From Nocardia xishanensis NBRC 101358 (lineage in GTDB: Bacteria; Actinomycetota; Actinomycetes; Mycobacteriales; Mycobacteriaceae), in contig NZ_BDCF01000014.1 in the NCBI RefSeq assembly GCF_001613365.1, positions 62,001 through 126,000 of the forward strand: a DNA stretch of 64,000 bases. The letters run 5' to 3'. The notes under the pieces are model-generated. The model did not search any database and had not been told where the DNA came from. It saw nothing but the letters and a program-made list of their open reading frames with translations. A program made the translations under genes and the position numbers. Positions 1 to 7,917 of the stretch are shown one piece after another (the first letter of the stretch is position 1; the number at the start of each line of letters is the position of its first letter).

Positions 1-193
1 CACGCGGATCTTCGTCACCGACATCGCCCGGTGGCCCGAGGTCGCCGCCGCGCACGCCGAGGTGTTCGGTTCGATCCGGCCCGCCGCGTCGATGTACGAG
101 GTGAAAGCGCTCATCACGCCCGCCCTGCTGGTGGAGATCGAGGCCGACGCGGTCGTCGCCGATGAGCGCCTCGATCGGCCGGTCGCCGGGTAG
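1..193 (+). CDS. RidA (YjgF/YER057c/UK114) family protein, C-terminal fragment
   Basis: Only the last 63 residues are inside the window; the gene begins upstream. The readable end contains the run TRIFVTDIARWPEV followed by a GSIRPAASMYEV-type segment and a valine-rich strand ending LLVEIEADAVV. This resembles the end of RidA family trimers, in which an arginine (here in IRPA) binds the carboxylate of 2-imino acids that the enzyme hydrolyses to keto acids. Family known, substrate not. It runs in the same direction as the next gene, with a 110-base gap. Because the N-terminal half is missing, assignment rests on the C-terminal pattern alone. Confidence 0.6.
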   Translation, partial: TRIFVTDIARWPEVAAAHAEVFGSIRPAASMYEVKALITPALLVEIEADAVVADERLDRPVAG

Positions 194-303
194 GCGTTCG
201 CTCCGGCCGTCCGCGGGCCTTCGGGTTGCGCCCCTCCGCGTTCGCTCCAGCCGTGCGCGCTGTCAACGGCCTTCATCCGGCCACGTCCACTAGGGTCGAC
301 GTC

Positions 304-1032
304 GTGACCAGCGACGCGCAGGATCCCACCCCGCACGATCTGCTCGACCAAGTCGCCGACGCGACCGCCCGATTGCTCGATACCGTGCGCGGTCTGAGCG
401 ACGGCGACGTCATCGAACCTTCGCCGCTGCCCGGCTGGACACGCGGGCACGTGCTGGCCCATCTCGCCCGCAATGCCGACAGCCTCGTCAATCTGCTGAT
501 CTGGGCGCGGACCGGCATCGAGACGCCCCAGTACGCGAGCCCGTTCCTGCGCGAATTCGACATCGACGCGGGGGCGGCGCGACCGGTCGCCGAACAACTC
601 CGCGACATCGAGGCCGCCGCCAACCGCTGGTCAGCACTAGCGAGCACCGCGTCGACGGAGAACTGGACCGCCACCGTCCGGACCCGCGCCGGCCGCGCCA
701 TCCCCGCCGCCGAAGTCCCCTGGATGCGCCTGCAGGAGGTCGAAATCCACCATGTCGACCTGGCCGCTTCCTACACCCCGGCCGACTGGCCCGCCTCCTT
801 CGTCGCCCGCGCCCTCCCTCGCGTGGCCGCCGACCTCGCCAAAACTCTCGACCCAGCCACGCCGCCCTTCGACATCCAAGCCACCGACCTCGACTTCACC
901 GCCACCCTCACCCCCGGCGCCCCGGCTCACACCGTCCTCGGCCCGGCCCACTCTCTCCTCGCCTGGCTCATCGGCCGCTCCCCCGGCCGAGATCTGTCCG
1001 GTCCAATGCCCACGCTCCCCGCGTGGCGCTGA
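304..1032 (+). CDS. Mycothiol-dependent maleylpyruvate isomerase family protein
   Basis: A 242-residue protein of the DinB-like MDMPI family. The N-terminal half has the signature PLPGWTRGHVLAHLARNADSL: a helix bundle in which the histidines of GHVLAHLARN help bind a divalent metal. A third metal histidine is likely in the VEIHHVDL segment. Family members use mycothiol, the low-molecular-weight thiol of actinobacteria, as cofactor or substrate, for example in isomerising maleylpyruvate; the substrate here is unknown. I chose the GTG at 304 because upstream in-frame codons encode an unlikely Pro/Ala-rich leader and family members begin just before the first helix. The 3' end is convergent with the next operon, six bases away. 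Confidence 0.8.
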   Translation: MTSDAQDPTPHDLLDQVADATARLLDTVRGLSDGDVIEPSPLPGWTRGHVLAHLARNADSLVNLLIWARTGIETPQYASPFLREFDIDAGAARPVAEQLRDIEAAANRWSALASTASTENWTATVRTRAGRAIPAAEVPWMRLQEVEIHHVDLAASYTPADWPASFVARALPRVAADLAKTLDPATPPFDIQATDLDFTATLTPGAPAHTVLGPAHSLLAWLIGRSPGRDLSGPMPTLPAWR

Positions 1033-1038
1033 ACGGCC

Positions 1039-3819
1039 TCATCGATCCGGCCGGGCGAACCACTCGACGCCATCGGTGACGGTCTTGACCAGCGCACCGC
1101 CCGCGACCAGCCGGTCGACCAAGGTGATGGCCTGCTCCGATCTGGCGGCCGTCCTGGCGAGTACCTGTGGCAGGTCGAGCCTGCCCGATCCGATCGTTTC
1201 GACGATGTCTCGCTTGCGCAGCGTGTCCAGCGCGGCCGCCACGTTCAGCCGTCGCACCACGCGCCCGTCCGCGAGCTGCTTCTGTTCGGCGGTCTTCAGC
1301 AGCAGGGTTCGTACGTGGGCGGCGTCTTGCTTGCGATCGGTTGCCCAGACGATCAGCGCCACGATGGCCGCTTCGGTCGCCGCCGACATGCCGGGCAGCG
1401 ACGGAGCGGTGACGACATCGACAGGCCCGGCGCGGTCCTCGACGGTGCCCGCGATCAATACGCGCTCCCGCGCGACGCCCGAGATTTCCTCGACTCCCGA
1501 GGCCGTGGCAACGACGACGAGATGGTCTGCGCCGTCGAGCATCTCGGCCTCCGAGACCTCGTTCACCACGACGATGTCGCCGCCCGCCTGCTGAACGAAC
1601 CGATCCCGATCCGCCGCATCATCGAGGCAGATCACTTCGGCGAACACGGCGGCGCTGTCCCCGGTTCCGAAGGGAACCGCCCGTCCGGCTACGCCATGTT
1701 CTCCGGCGAACTGGGTGATCGTGCGCGCGAGTTCACCGGCGTCCGACCCCGCGAGGGCGAGGCGCAGCGGGCGTTCCGTCCTGCCCAGGTCCGTCGTCGC
1801 GGTGAACAGATCCTCCGCGTTCACCGGTGCCGCGACTTCCTCGACGTTCTGGCGCGCGAGGTTCGCGAGCGATTCCGCCGACGGGGGTATCGGACATTCC
1901 CGCACTCGGTCGGCGAGCTGATCCCACTGTTCGAGGTGCGGCAGATCGGCGTACAGGCGCGAAAGGACGGCGGGTCCGAACCGGATGAGCACCGGCTGAT
2001 TACGGCGGATCCACTGCCACACCTCGGGCCAGGCCAGCAGGTCCAACCGTATTTCCCGGGTCCGCGACGGCATATCGGCGCGATCGGTCAACCCCGCGAC
2101 GCCGGTGGTCGAGGTGACCGCCACCCGGGCGGGCAGGCGCCGGTCCAGCATTTCCGCCAGCGCGCGCAGCGTCGCGGCGCCTCGCGTGTCGCCGGCGAGC
2201 AACTCCGCCTCGTCTACGGCGAGGACGAAGCGCGTGTGCTCGAGCTTGCCGAGCAGGTTGCGCCAGAGATCGGCTGGGTCCTTCGCCAGACGGTCGCGCG
2301 GCACCCGCAGGCCGCTCTCGAGCATCGCGGAGGCCACGGCGTCGTGCAGTATCCCGACCGGGTTGTGATCCTGACGTCTGCGTTCCGCCTCTTCGAGCAA
2401 CCAGCGCGCGCCGACGAACACCCGGACGACGTCGTCGTCGAGATCGTCGAGCACACGGTCCATGAACGCCGACTTGCCGGTGCCCGCAACTCCTTTGACG
2501 TGCAGTAGCCGAGCCTGCGCGGATCCCGCCAGTACGTCGATGGCCTGCCGCAGCTCGATCAGTCGCGAGATGAATCTGCGGTCGCCCTGCACGATGCCGA
2601 ACGGGCGATAGACGCGCGGCAGCCGGTCGATCGGCTTGCCCGGGCTGCGCTTGTCGATCAGCGCGCCCGGCTCGTTGGCGCCGACGTGCAGCGTCGGCAC
2701 CACCCAGTTCAGCCTGGTTCCGCCGGAGGATTCGTCGGCCGCGATCTCCTGCCTTGCCATGCGCACCGCCGTCACGACGGTGTGCCCCGCGGTGATCGCT
2801 TCGTAGAACGAGCTGGTGAAGATCCTCTCGGTGTCGAACGGCAGCACCGTCTGCATGCCGATGACCATCGGGCATACGGCGCGCACGAAGTGGTCGGCGG
2901 TGGACATCTGACCGCGCCAGTCGTCGCCCGCGACGGCGGCTGGGGCCCGCGCGGTCTCGCACCCCGCGAAGACCGCGAGCCGCAGGTCGGGTAGCTCGGA
3001 GAGAATGTCACAGAGTTCCTGATTGTGGACGAAACGGCCACGGCCGCTCGCGTCTTCGAGCTTGAAGCCGTTCGGCGCGGCATGCCCGAGATAGTGGAAT
3101 ATCTGGAACCCATCGGACTGGCGGCGAATGGTCCGCCGGATTCGTTCGGTCGACGGACGGTCCTCTACGACGACGTTCAGCTTGCCCTGCTGGACGAGGG
3201 GGCGCAGCCCATCGAGCAGCGAACGCTTCGCCTCGTACAGGTCGAACAGCGCCTCCTGGTGCTCCTCGCCGACCTTCGGCATCGGGCTCGACATGACGAT
3301 CAGGACGTTCAACGGCGCCTTGATCGGGTCTTGGGCCTGCTGAACCGGATAGGTGCGGAAGCGCCCGAGCCGCAGGATGTGGGTGTCACGAGCGCAGGCG
3401 AGGAGGTCGACCCCTCTGGCGATGCCGCTCTCCGGGTCGAGCAGCAGCTCCCACGGCCAGGCGTTGACGTGCTGGGGCGCCGATTGGACGCGTACGAGCA
3501 CCTGCGCCCCGGTGTGGCGGGCGGCGCCTCGTGTGCGCGCGAACAGATTGCGGATCTCGGGTACGTCGAACACCAGTCGCGTCAAGACACGCCCGACCTC
3601 GATAGCGGCCGGTTCGGCGCTGGAACAGGCATTACGCACGACCGCGTTGAGCCACTCGGACGGCGATTCGAAGCCGTCGGGCAGGGCCCAGGTGGGCGGC
3701 GTCCGCGGCACGGCGTACACCGCGCCCTGGGGCGAGGATGCCGAGATCCACACGCGCCCACCGGCATCCAGCACACTGATGTCGAATCGGTGGAAGGCCT
3801 GCGTGGGCTCTGGTGGCAT
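1039..3819 (-). CDS. CHAT-domain caspase-like protease fused to a STAND-type ATPase
   Basis: A 926-residue multidomain protein. Residues about 1-380 contain a CHAT (caspase HetF associated with TPRs) domain. The predicted catalytic dyad is His246 in HYLGH and Cys287 in VFAGCETA, and the typical closing block with FYEAITAGHTV follows. After a linker (YRPFGIVQGDRRF) an AAA/STAND NTPase starts: Walker A GVAGTGKS at 443-450 and Walker B FVLAVDEAELL at 531-541. The last 250 residues include an alpha/beta stretch and a helical segment resembling winged-helix modules; they show no recognisable repeats. In known systems STAND ATPases sense a trigger and oligomerise, while CHAT proteases cleave a partner protein. 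It is the last gene of the operon, two bases after the LCAT-like gene, so translation is probably coupled. Domain calls are strong; a role in phage defence or regulated death is inference. Confidence 0.88.
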   Translation of the reverse strand: MPPEPTQAFHRFDISVLDAGGRVWISASSPQGAVYAVPRTPPTWALPDGFESPSEWLNAVVRNACSSAEPAAIEVGRVLTRLVFDVPEIRNLFARTRGAARHTGAQVLVRVQSAPQHVNAWPWELLLDPESGIARGVDLLACARDTHILRLGRFRTYPVQQAQDPIKAPLNVLIVMSSPMPKVGEEHQEALFDLYEAKRSLLDGLRPLVQQGKLNVVVEDRPSTERIRRTIRRQSDGFQIFHYLGHAAPNGFKLEDASGRGRFVHNQELCDILSELPDLRLAVFAGCETARAPAAVAGDDWRGQMSTADHFVRAVCPMVIGMQTVLPFDTERIFTSSFYEAITAGHTVVTAVRMARQEIAADESSGGTRLNWVVPTLHVGANEPGALIDKRSPGKPIDRLPRVYRPFGIVQGDRRFISRLIELRQAIDVLAGSAQARLLHVKGVAGTGKSAFMDRVLDDLDDDVVRVFVGARWLLEEAERRRQDHNPVGILHDAVASAMLESGLRVPRDRLAKDPADLWRNLLGKLEHTRFVLAVDEAELLAGDTRGAATLRALAEMLDRRLPARVAVTSTTGVAGLTDRADMPSRTREIRLDLLAWPEVWQWIRRNQPVLIRFGPAVLSRLYADLPHLEQWDQLADRVRECPIPPSAESLANLARQNVEEVAAPVNAEDLFTATTDLGRTERPLRLALAGSDAGELARTITQFAGEHGVAGRAVPFGTGDSAAVFAEVICLDDAADRDRFVQQAGGDIVVVNEVSEAEMLDGADHLVVVATASGVEEISGVARERVLIAGTVEDRAGPVDVVTAPSLPGMSAATEAAIVALIVWATDRKQDAAHVRTLLLKTAEQKQLADGRVVRRLNVAAALDTLRKRDIVETIGSGRLDLPQVLARTAARSEQAITLVDRLVAGGALVKTVTDGVEWFARPDR

Positions 3820-3821
3820 CG

Positions 3822-5228
3822 CTATCCCGGCCCTTCCGCACTGCGGGCGAGATCGTCGAGGTCCACCACGCTCACCAGCTCGGTCACCGGGTGGACGGTG
3901 TCGGCGGCCACGGTCACCCGGTAGTCACCGGGGAGCAGGTTCGCCAGGGTCGCCTGCCGCCAACCGTCGGACGCCTCGATGAGCGGATGAGTGCTGGACA
4001 GGCCTCGGCCGAGATCCTCCACCGTCGCGACCAAGGCCGCCTCCTCGGCGGCGGTTTTCGCGCGGATCACCATCGGTTCGACGGTGGTGACGTCCTCCAC
4101 CTCGAGCGCGACCGGGTCCTTCACCGCGGGAAAGACATCGACGCCACCGAATTCGGCGGTGCGCAGTACGCCGCCGACGTGGTCGAGGACCGGATCGTCG
4201 TTCTGCAGCGACCCGTGCTTCTGGCTCACGAACGAGGCGTTACGCCAGCCGTTCATCAGCTCGTGCGGGACAGCGGAGACCTTCGGGACCGTGCCGTCGC
4301 CCCCGTCCTCGCCTGCGGCCTTGCGCGCATACAGCACCTCGAGCCCGCTGTCGGTGAATCTCGCGGCCCACCTCGTCGGTTGGAAGTCCCCGATGACCGG
4401 CCGGATCTCGTAACCGGGTCCGGTTTCGGCGATCCGGTCGTCCACCTGCTCGCGCAGGCCGCGATGCAGCTCGACGGCGGCCCGCAGCCGGGTGACGTCC
4501 ACGCCGGTGCGGCTCCAGTCGAGGCTGGGGTCGTCGAGATTCAGCCACGCACCGCCCGGCCCCGCCACGCAGCGGTACGACGGCAAAAGCTGATACGCCG
4601 AGGTGAAAGAGCGCAGCAGGTCGGAGAGGTCGACGTCGAACGGCCCCCAGCTCTTGCGGAACCCGTTCGCGAGGAATTCGAGCGCGTTGATCGACCCGGA
4701 ATAGGGCGTCCCGAACGTGATCAATGTGCGGGTGTCCTTCCATCCGTCCAACTGCTCGAGGTAGAGCCGCGAGACGATGCCGCCCATCGAATGCCCGATC
4801 AGGACCAGCTTCGCGTCGGCGTTGCCGGACTTCTCCCGCCAGTTCCGCAGCCAGTAGTGCGCCGACCTGGCGAGCTTGGCCGCCGCCACCCGGTTGTCGC
4901 GCCGCCAGTCGTAGGGAAACTCGAAATAGTTCTCGCCCGCGACCGCACCGAACCGCTCGACCAGTTGTCGGCGGCACCGGGTGTAGCCGTCGATCTTCCA
5001 ATCCAGGCCGGGAACTATGTGCAGATCCGGCACGATCCGCGTCGCGACGACGCCGTCCACGTCGTCGGCAGCGGGATCATCGCCGTCCAGCCGCAGCAGC
5101 TTGATGCTGCGGCCGAGGGACAGCACTCCGCGCAGGACCGCGCCCGGCGTGGGCGCCCACAGCTCCTTGCCGTCGCGCGCCAGCACTGAGCCGCCGATCC
5201 CCGGGATCAACACGACCACGTCACGCAT
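3822..5228 (-). CDS. LCAT-like alpha/beta hydrolase (predicted lipase/phospholipase)
   Basis: A 468-residue protein that opens directly with the oxyanion strand MRDVVVLIPGIGGSVL, as in lecithin:cholesterol acyltransferase and lysosomal phospholipase relatives. The nucleophile elbow is GHSMGG with Ser147. A plausible Asp311 lies in GGDGTVP and His338 in SQKHGSLQ. The FPYDWRRDNR motif near residue 105 is also typical of LCAT-type enzymes. Residues about 360-468 form a beta-rich, Ig-like tail. There is no signal peptide or membrane segment, so it probably acts in the cytoplasm, perhaps on the inner membrane. The ATG at 5228 is favoured over earlier in-frame starts because GGAGG lies six bases upstream and the fold begins at once. 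It is the middle gene of the operon; substrate (lipid ester) is inferred from fold only. Confidence 0.82.
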   Translation of the reverse strand: MRDVVVLIPGIGGSVLARDGKELWAPTPGAVLRGVLSLGRSIKLLRLDGDDPAADDVDGVVATRIVPDLHIVPGLDWKIDGYTRCRRQLVERFGAVAGENYFEFPYDWRRDNRVAAAKLARSAHYWLRNWREKSGNADAKLVLIGHSMGGIVSRLYLEQLDGWKDTRTLITFGTPYSGSINALEFLANGFRKSWGPFDVDLSDLLRSFTSAYQLLPSYRCVAGPGGAWLNLDDPSLDWSRTGVDVTRLRAAVELHRGLREQVDDRIAETGPGYEIRPVIGDFQPTRWAARFTDSGLEVLYARKAAGEDGGDGTVPKVSAVPHELMNGWRNASFVSQKHGSLQNDDPVLDHVGGVLRTAEFGGVDVFPAVKDPVALEVEDVTTVEPMVIRAKTAAEEAALVATVEDLGRGLSSTHPLIEASDGWRQATLANLLPGDYRVTVAADTVHPVTELVSVVDLDDLARSAEGPG

Positions 5229-5367
5229 GTCCGGCCTCCGTCCGTTCTTGTGCGATCTCCACTCGTGTGCGTTCTCCACGCTCTCGCGTTCGGCGGCCCG
5301 AATCACGAGTACTCGGCTACTCGAAGGACGTGGCCGGACGTGCGCGCGGCGATCGGGGCGGAAGGCG

Positions 5368-7224
5368 TCACCATTGGATATCGGCGATCGTGTCCAGTGC
5401 CCGTCGTGGCTCGAGGCCTTCCGGAACGGTGAACGTGTCCGCTTTGCGGAGTTCCGCACCGAACCGCACCCCGGTCCGTTCCTCGACCTCGGCCACCGTG
5501 ACCTGAAAGACCCGAAACTCGTCGAGCTCGAGGGCCTCGAGCTGATCGAGTGCCTGGGTCAGCAGGAACGCGCGCGCCTTCAGATCACCGCTGTCCACGA
5601 ACGCGAGGATCTTGAAGAACTCCCGGGGAATCCGCGACCGGCGATACACGCGGTCGTCGTCGTGGTAGACCGGGCCACCGAACGCGGTGACCCTGAGATC
5701 CTGGACCTGGACATCGGCGAACACCGCGTCCTCCAGCTGCCCCCAGAGCCCGTCCTTGCTGCTCTGATTGAAGTCGTCCATCTGCGGGGTGATGTTGGTG
5801 TAGAAGAACGAATCCGTATTCGCCTGATGCGCTTCCGGAAGCGACGCCCACAGCAGGTCGGCCCGGCGGGCGATGTGTCCGCGGTCGAGACGGTTGTCCC
5901 GGTACAGCTCGTTGCCGGTCTGGAACTCGGCGGGAATACGCGGGTCCTTCACGAATTCGATTCCGACGCGGTCGATCTTCTTCAGACTCGATCCGTCGAT
6001 GTTCCAGGCGACCCATCGGGCGAACCGCCTCGACCGGCTGAGCGCCAGCGAGAAATGTGTGTACGCAACGACTTCGGACCCGCCAATCAGCACCAGATCG
6101 TCCCGCAAGACCGTGTCGACGCTCGGCACATCGATGCGAGTGGCGAGGAAGTTCGGGTCGTACCCGGTTCGCACCGCCTCGACCGCCTCGACGGGCGCCG
6201 GCGGGCGCAGCGTGATCTCGAGTTTCTCGAACACGGACTCCGGCAGGCACGCGAGAGCGTGCTCGTCGGGGCTGTTCTCGGACTCGCCTCCGAAGTGCAG
6301 ACCCGCCAGCACACCCGTGACGGTCTCGTCGCCTGCTTCGAACAACCACACTGACCCGGAATCGCCGCCTCGGCTGATCTCGTCGTCGCCCGCGGGCCGG
6401 GCGGGGTCGGGTCCGATCTCGAAGCACCCGATGTTATGTACGCCCGCGGAGCCGTATCGCAGCTTCACGATGGTGTCGATCCGCCGCACCACGCCGTGCG
6501 TGACGCCGGTGGTGCGGCCGCTCTTGACGACCTTGTCACCGAGCTCGGGCTCGCCCAACTGCACCGGAACGACGCCCATTCCGAGGACACGGTCATCGAA
6601 TCGACGGTCCTCGACGGTCGCGACGGCGCAGTCTCCCGCGATCCCGAGATGCGAGCGATTCAGCACTCCGAGGCGATTGCGCTCGATCCGGTTGTCATCG
6701 CGCGGCCCCGGCTGGACGACGGTGTCGCCGATCATCCCGTCGGGGCCGTGCAGCACATGCCAATTGCTCAACACGAGCGGCGTGCCGTCGACTTTGTCGT
6801 ACACGATGCAGCCGAGCGTTCCGGCCGTGCCCTTGACGTTCGAAACGCTGATGCCCGGCCGAATCGGATCGCACCTGACCTTGGTCAGCGGCGGCTCCGG
6901 TTCCGCGACGACGCGAAACGACGGTTCGTAACTGCGCTGGATCACATCGGTCGGCACCGCGACGCCGTCCACCTCGATGGAGTCGGGAATCGCCGTGGTG
7001 GCAAACGAATTCAAAGCCTCCGGTTCGACTTTCTCGTCGACCGTGAATTGCACCGCGAGCTGTTCGGTCGCCGTGCCGTCGACAATCTTGTATCCGACGC
7101 CGATCGACGAAATGTTCGGGTCGTCCAGATACTCGCTGCCCTTGCTCCGAATGAACCGCCGCAGCGCTGCCAGCAGCTGCTCCTCGGAGTGTCCCGCGGT
7201 CTCGGACTGCCGCTTCGTGGCCAT
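5368..7224 (-). CDS. Trypsin-like serine protease fused to a DRGH-type DNA/RNA non-specific endonuclease
   Basis: A 618-residue two-enzyme fusion and the first gene of the operon, with AAGGAG seven bases before the ATG. Residues about 1-115 are a prodomain-like region (IGVGYK ... VAVPTDVI). Residues about 120-340 are a chymotrypsin-fold protease with His156 (SNWHVL), Asp198 (AGDCAV) and Ser289 (GGDSGS). Residues about 370-600 are a NucA/NUC1 endonuclease: the DRGH motif at 447-450 (general base His450) and Asn477/Asn486 in YTNITPQ and DFNQ for metal binding. Both active sites look intact. NUC-fold enzymes degrade RNA and DNA without sequence preference; a cell making one inside needs restraint, which the protease or the CHAT partner could release by cleavage. 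That link is inference; the domains are direct. Confidence 0.9.
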   Translation of the reverse strand: MATKRQSETAGHSEEQLLAALRRFIRSKGSEYLDDPNISSIGVGYKIVDGTATEQLAVQFTVDEKVEPEALNSFATTAIPDSIEVDGVAVPTDVIQRSYEPSFRVVAEPEPPLTKVRCDPIRPGISVSNVKGTAGTLGCIVYDKVDGTPLVLSNWHVLHGPDGMIGDTVVQPGPRDDNRIERNRLGVLNRSHLGIAGDCAVATVEDRRFDDRVLGMGVVPVQLGEPELGDKVVKSGRTTGVTHGVVRRIDTIVKLRYGSAGVHNIGCFEIGPDPARPAGDDEISRGGDSGSVWLFEAGDETVTGVLAGLHFGGESENSPDEHALACLPESVFEKLEITLRPPAPVEAVEAVRTGYDPNFLATRIDVPSVDTVLRDDLVLIGGSEVVAYTHFSLALSRSRRFARWVAWNIDGSSLKKIDRVGIEFVKDPRIPAEFQTGNELYRDNRLDRGHIARRADLLWASLPEAHQANTDSFFYTNITPQMDDFNQSSKDGLWGQLEDAVFADVQVQDLRVTAFGGPVYHDDDRVYRRSRIPREFFKILAFVDSGDLKARAFLLTQALDQLEALELDEFRVFQVTVAEVEERTGVRFGAELRKADTFTVPEGLEPRRALDTIADIQW

Positions 7225-7628
7225 GTGACGTCTCCTTGCGTGTCAGGGCCAGTTGTTGCGGTCGATGGCGGCACGCGTGCCCGCGTAGCCACCCCCCTCC
7301 ATCGGCACGTCCCCCGACCCGACCTTCACGATCGGTCGCCTCCGCCCCAGATTCCCGCACCCGCTCCCACACGGCACGCGTACCGCGCTACCCGCGTTTA
7401 CTCGAGCCACTACGCATACCGGCCGGTCGGCCTCTCGGACCGTTCGCCCTGGCGTGCCCGTGCCGACACCATGGAGGCAAACGGGCCGCCTGGCCGCAAC
7501 TGACGTCCTCGCAGAACTCGACGCCCTTCCCGTCGCGATCGACCACCGCGCGCGTCAGCGCATCTGTGACGAAGATCGCTCACAAGCCGAAAGGCCCCTC
7601 CCGAGTGCGGGAGGGGCCTTTCGGAAAG
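7225..7628. other. Intergenic region upstream of the CHAT operon
   Basis: 404 bases between the start of the protease-nuclease gene and the tRNA-Arg gene. It must contain the minus-strand promoter of the three-gene operon; I see no convincing consensus hexamers. A strong stem-loop sits at 7587-7624. Open frames crossing it (about 140 codons at most) have no recognisable protein features and poor starts, so I do not call a gene. Confidence 0.6.
7587..7624 (-). terminator. Perfect 17-bp stem-loop terminator
   Basis: A 17-base stem, 7587-7603 paired with 7608-7624, closed by the four-base loop agtg. It lies just downstream of tRNA-Arg on the minus strand. The flanks are weak in T, but a stem of this length is typical of actinobacterial terminators. 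It would end the tRNA transcript before the CHAT operon promoter. Confidence 0.8.
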
Positions 7629-7701
7629 TGCGCCCGAAGGGATTCGAACCCCTAACCTTCTGATCCGTAGTCAGATGCTCTATCCGTTGAGCTACGGGCG
7701 C
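7629..7701 (-). tRNA. tRNA-Arg (ACG)
   Basis: A 73-nt cloverleaf on the minus strand. The acceptor stem GCGCCCG pairs with CGGGCGC, the discriminator is A, the anticodon stem UCUGA/UCAGA encloses the loop CUACGGA (anticodon ACG), and the T arm GGGGTTCGAATCCC is intact. No CCA is encoded. It is 38 bases downstream of tRNA-Ser, probably on the same transcript. Confidence 0.95.
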
Positions 7702-7718
7702 ATTACCTTTTCAGTTGT

Positions 7719-7736
7719 CACCCGGCGAACCGGGTG
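7719..7736 (-). other. UUCG-tetraloop hairpin between two tRNA genes
   Basis: On the minus strand, seven bases CACCCGG pair with CCGGGTG around a TTCG tetraloop, an unusually stable RNA hairpin. It directly follows tRNA-Ser(GCU) and precedes tRNA-Arg. There is no T-run, so it is more likely a processing or stability element than a terminator. Confidence 0.5.
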
Positions 7737-7739
7737 TGG

Positions 7740-7826
7740 CGGAGGCGAGAGGATTTGAACCTCCGGTCCCCGTGAAGGGACAACTCATTAGCAGTGAGTC
7801 CCATTCGGCCGCTCTGGCACGCCTCC
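7740..7826 (-). tRNA. tRNA-Ser (GCU)
   Basis: An 87-nt class II tRNA on the minus strand. The acceptor stem GGAGGCG pairs with CGCCTCC, the discriminator is G as expected for serine, the anticodon loop is CUGCUAA (anticodon GCU), there is a long variable arm, and the T arm is GGAGGTTCAAATCC. Reads serine AGC/AGU codons. Confidence 0.95.
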
Positions 7827-7917
7827 TGGAGCCTTCTCTTCGAGGGCACCGGTCCTTTCGAACCGCCGAGCATGAAGGTTACATGACCCAACGTCCGGAT
7901 AACAAAACGCCTGGTTA

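Noticed and set aside
5229..5459. N-terminal extension of the LCAT-like gene to 5459
   Set aside because: The extension is Arg/Ser-rich, overlaps the protease-nuclease gene, and the ATG at 5228 has a good GGAGG site and starts the fold directly.
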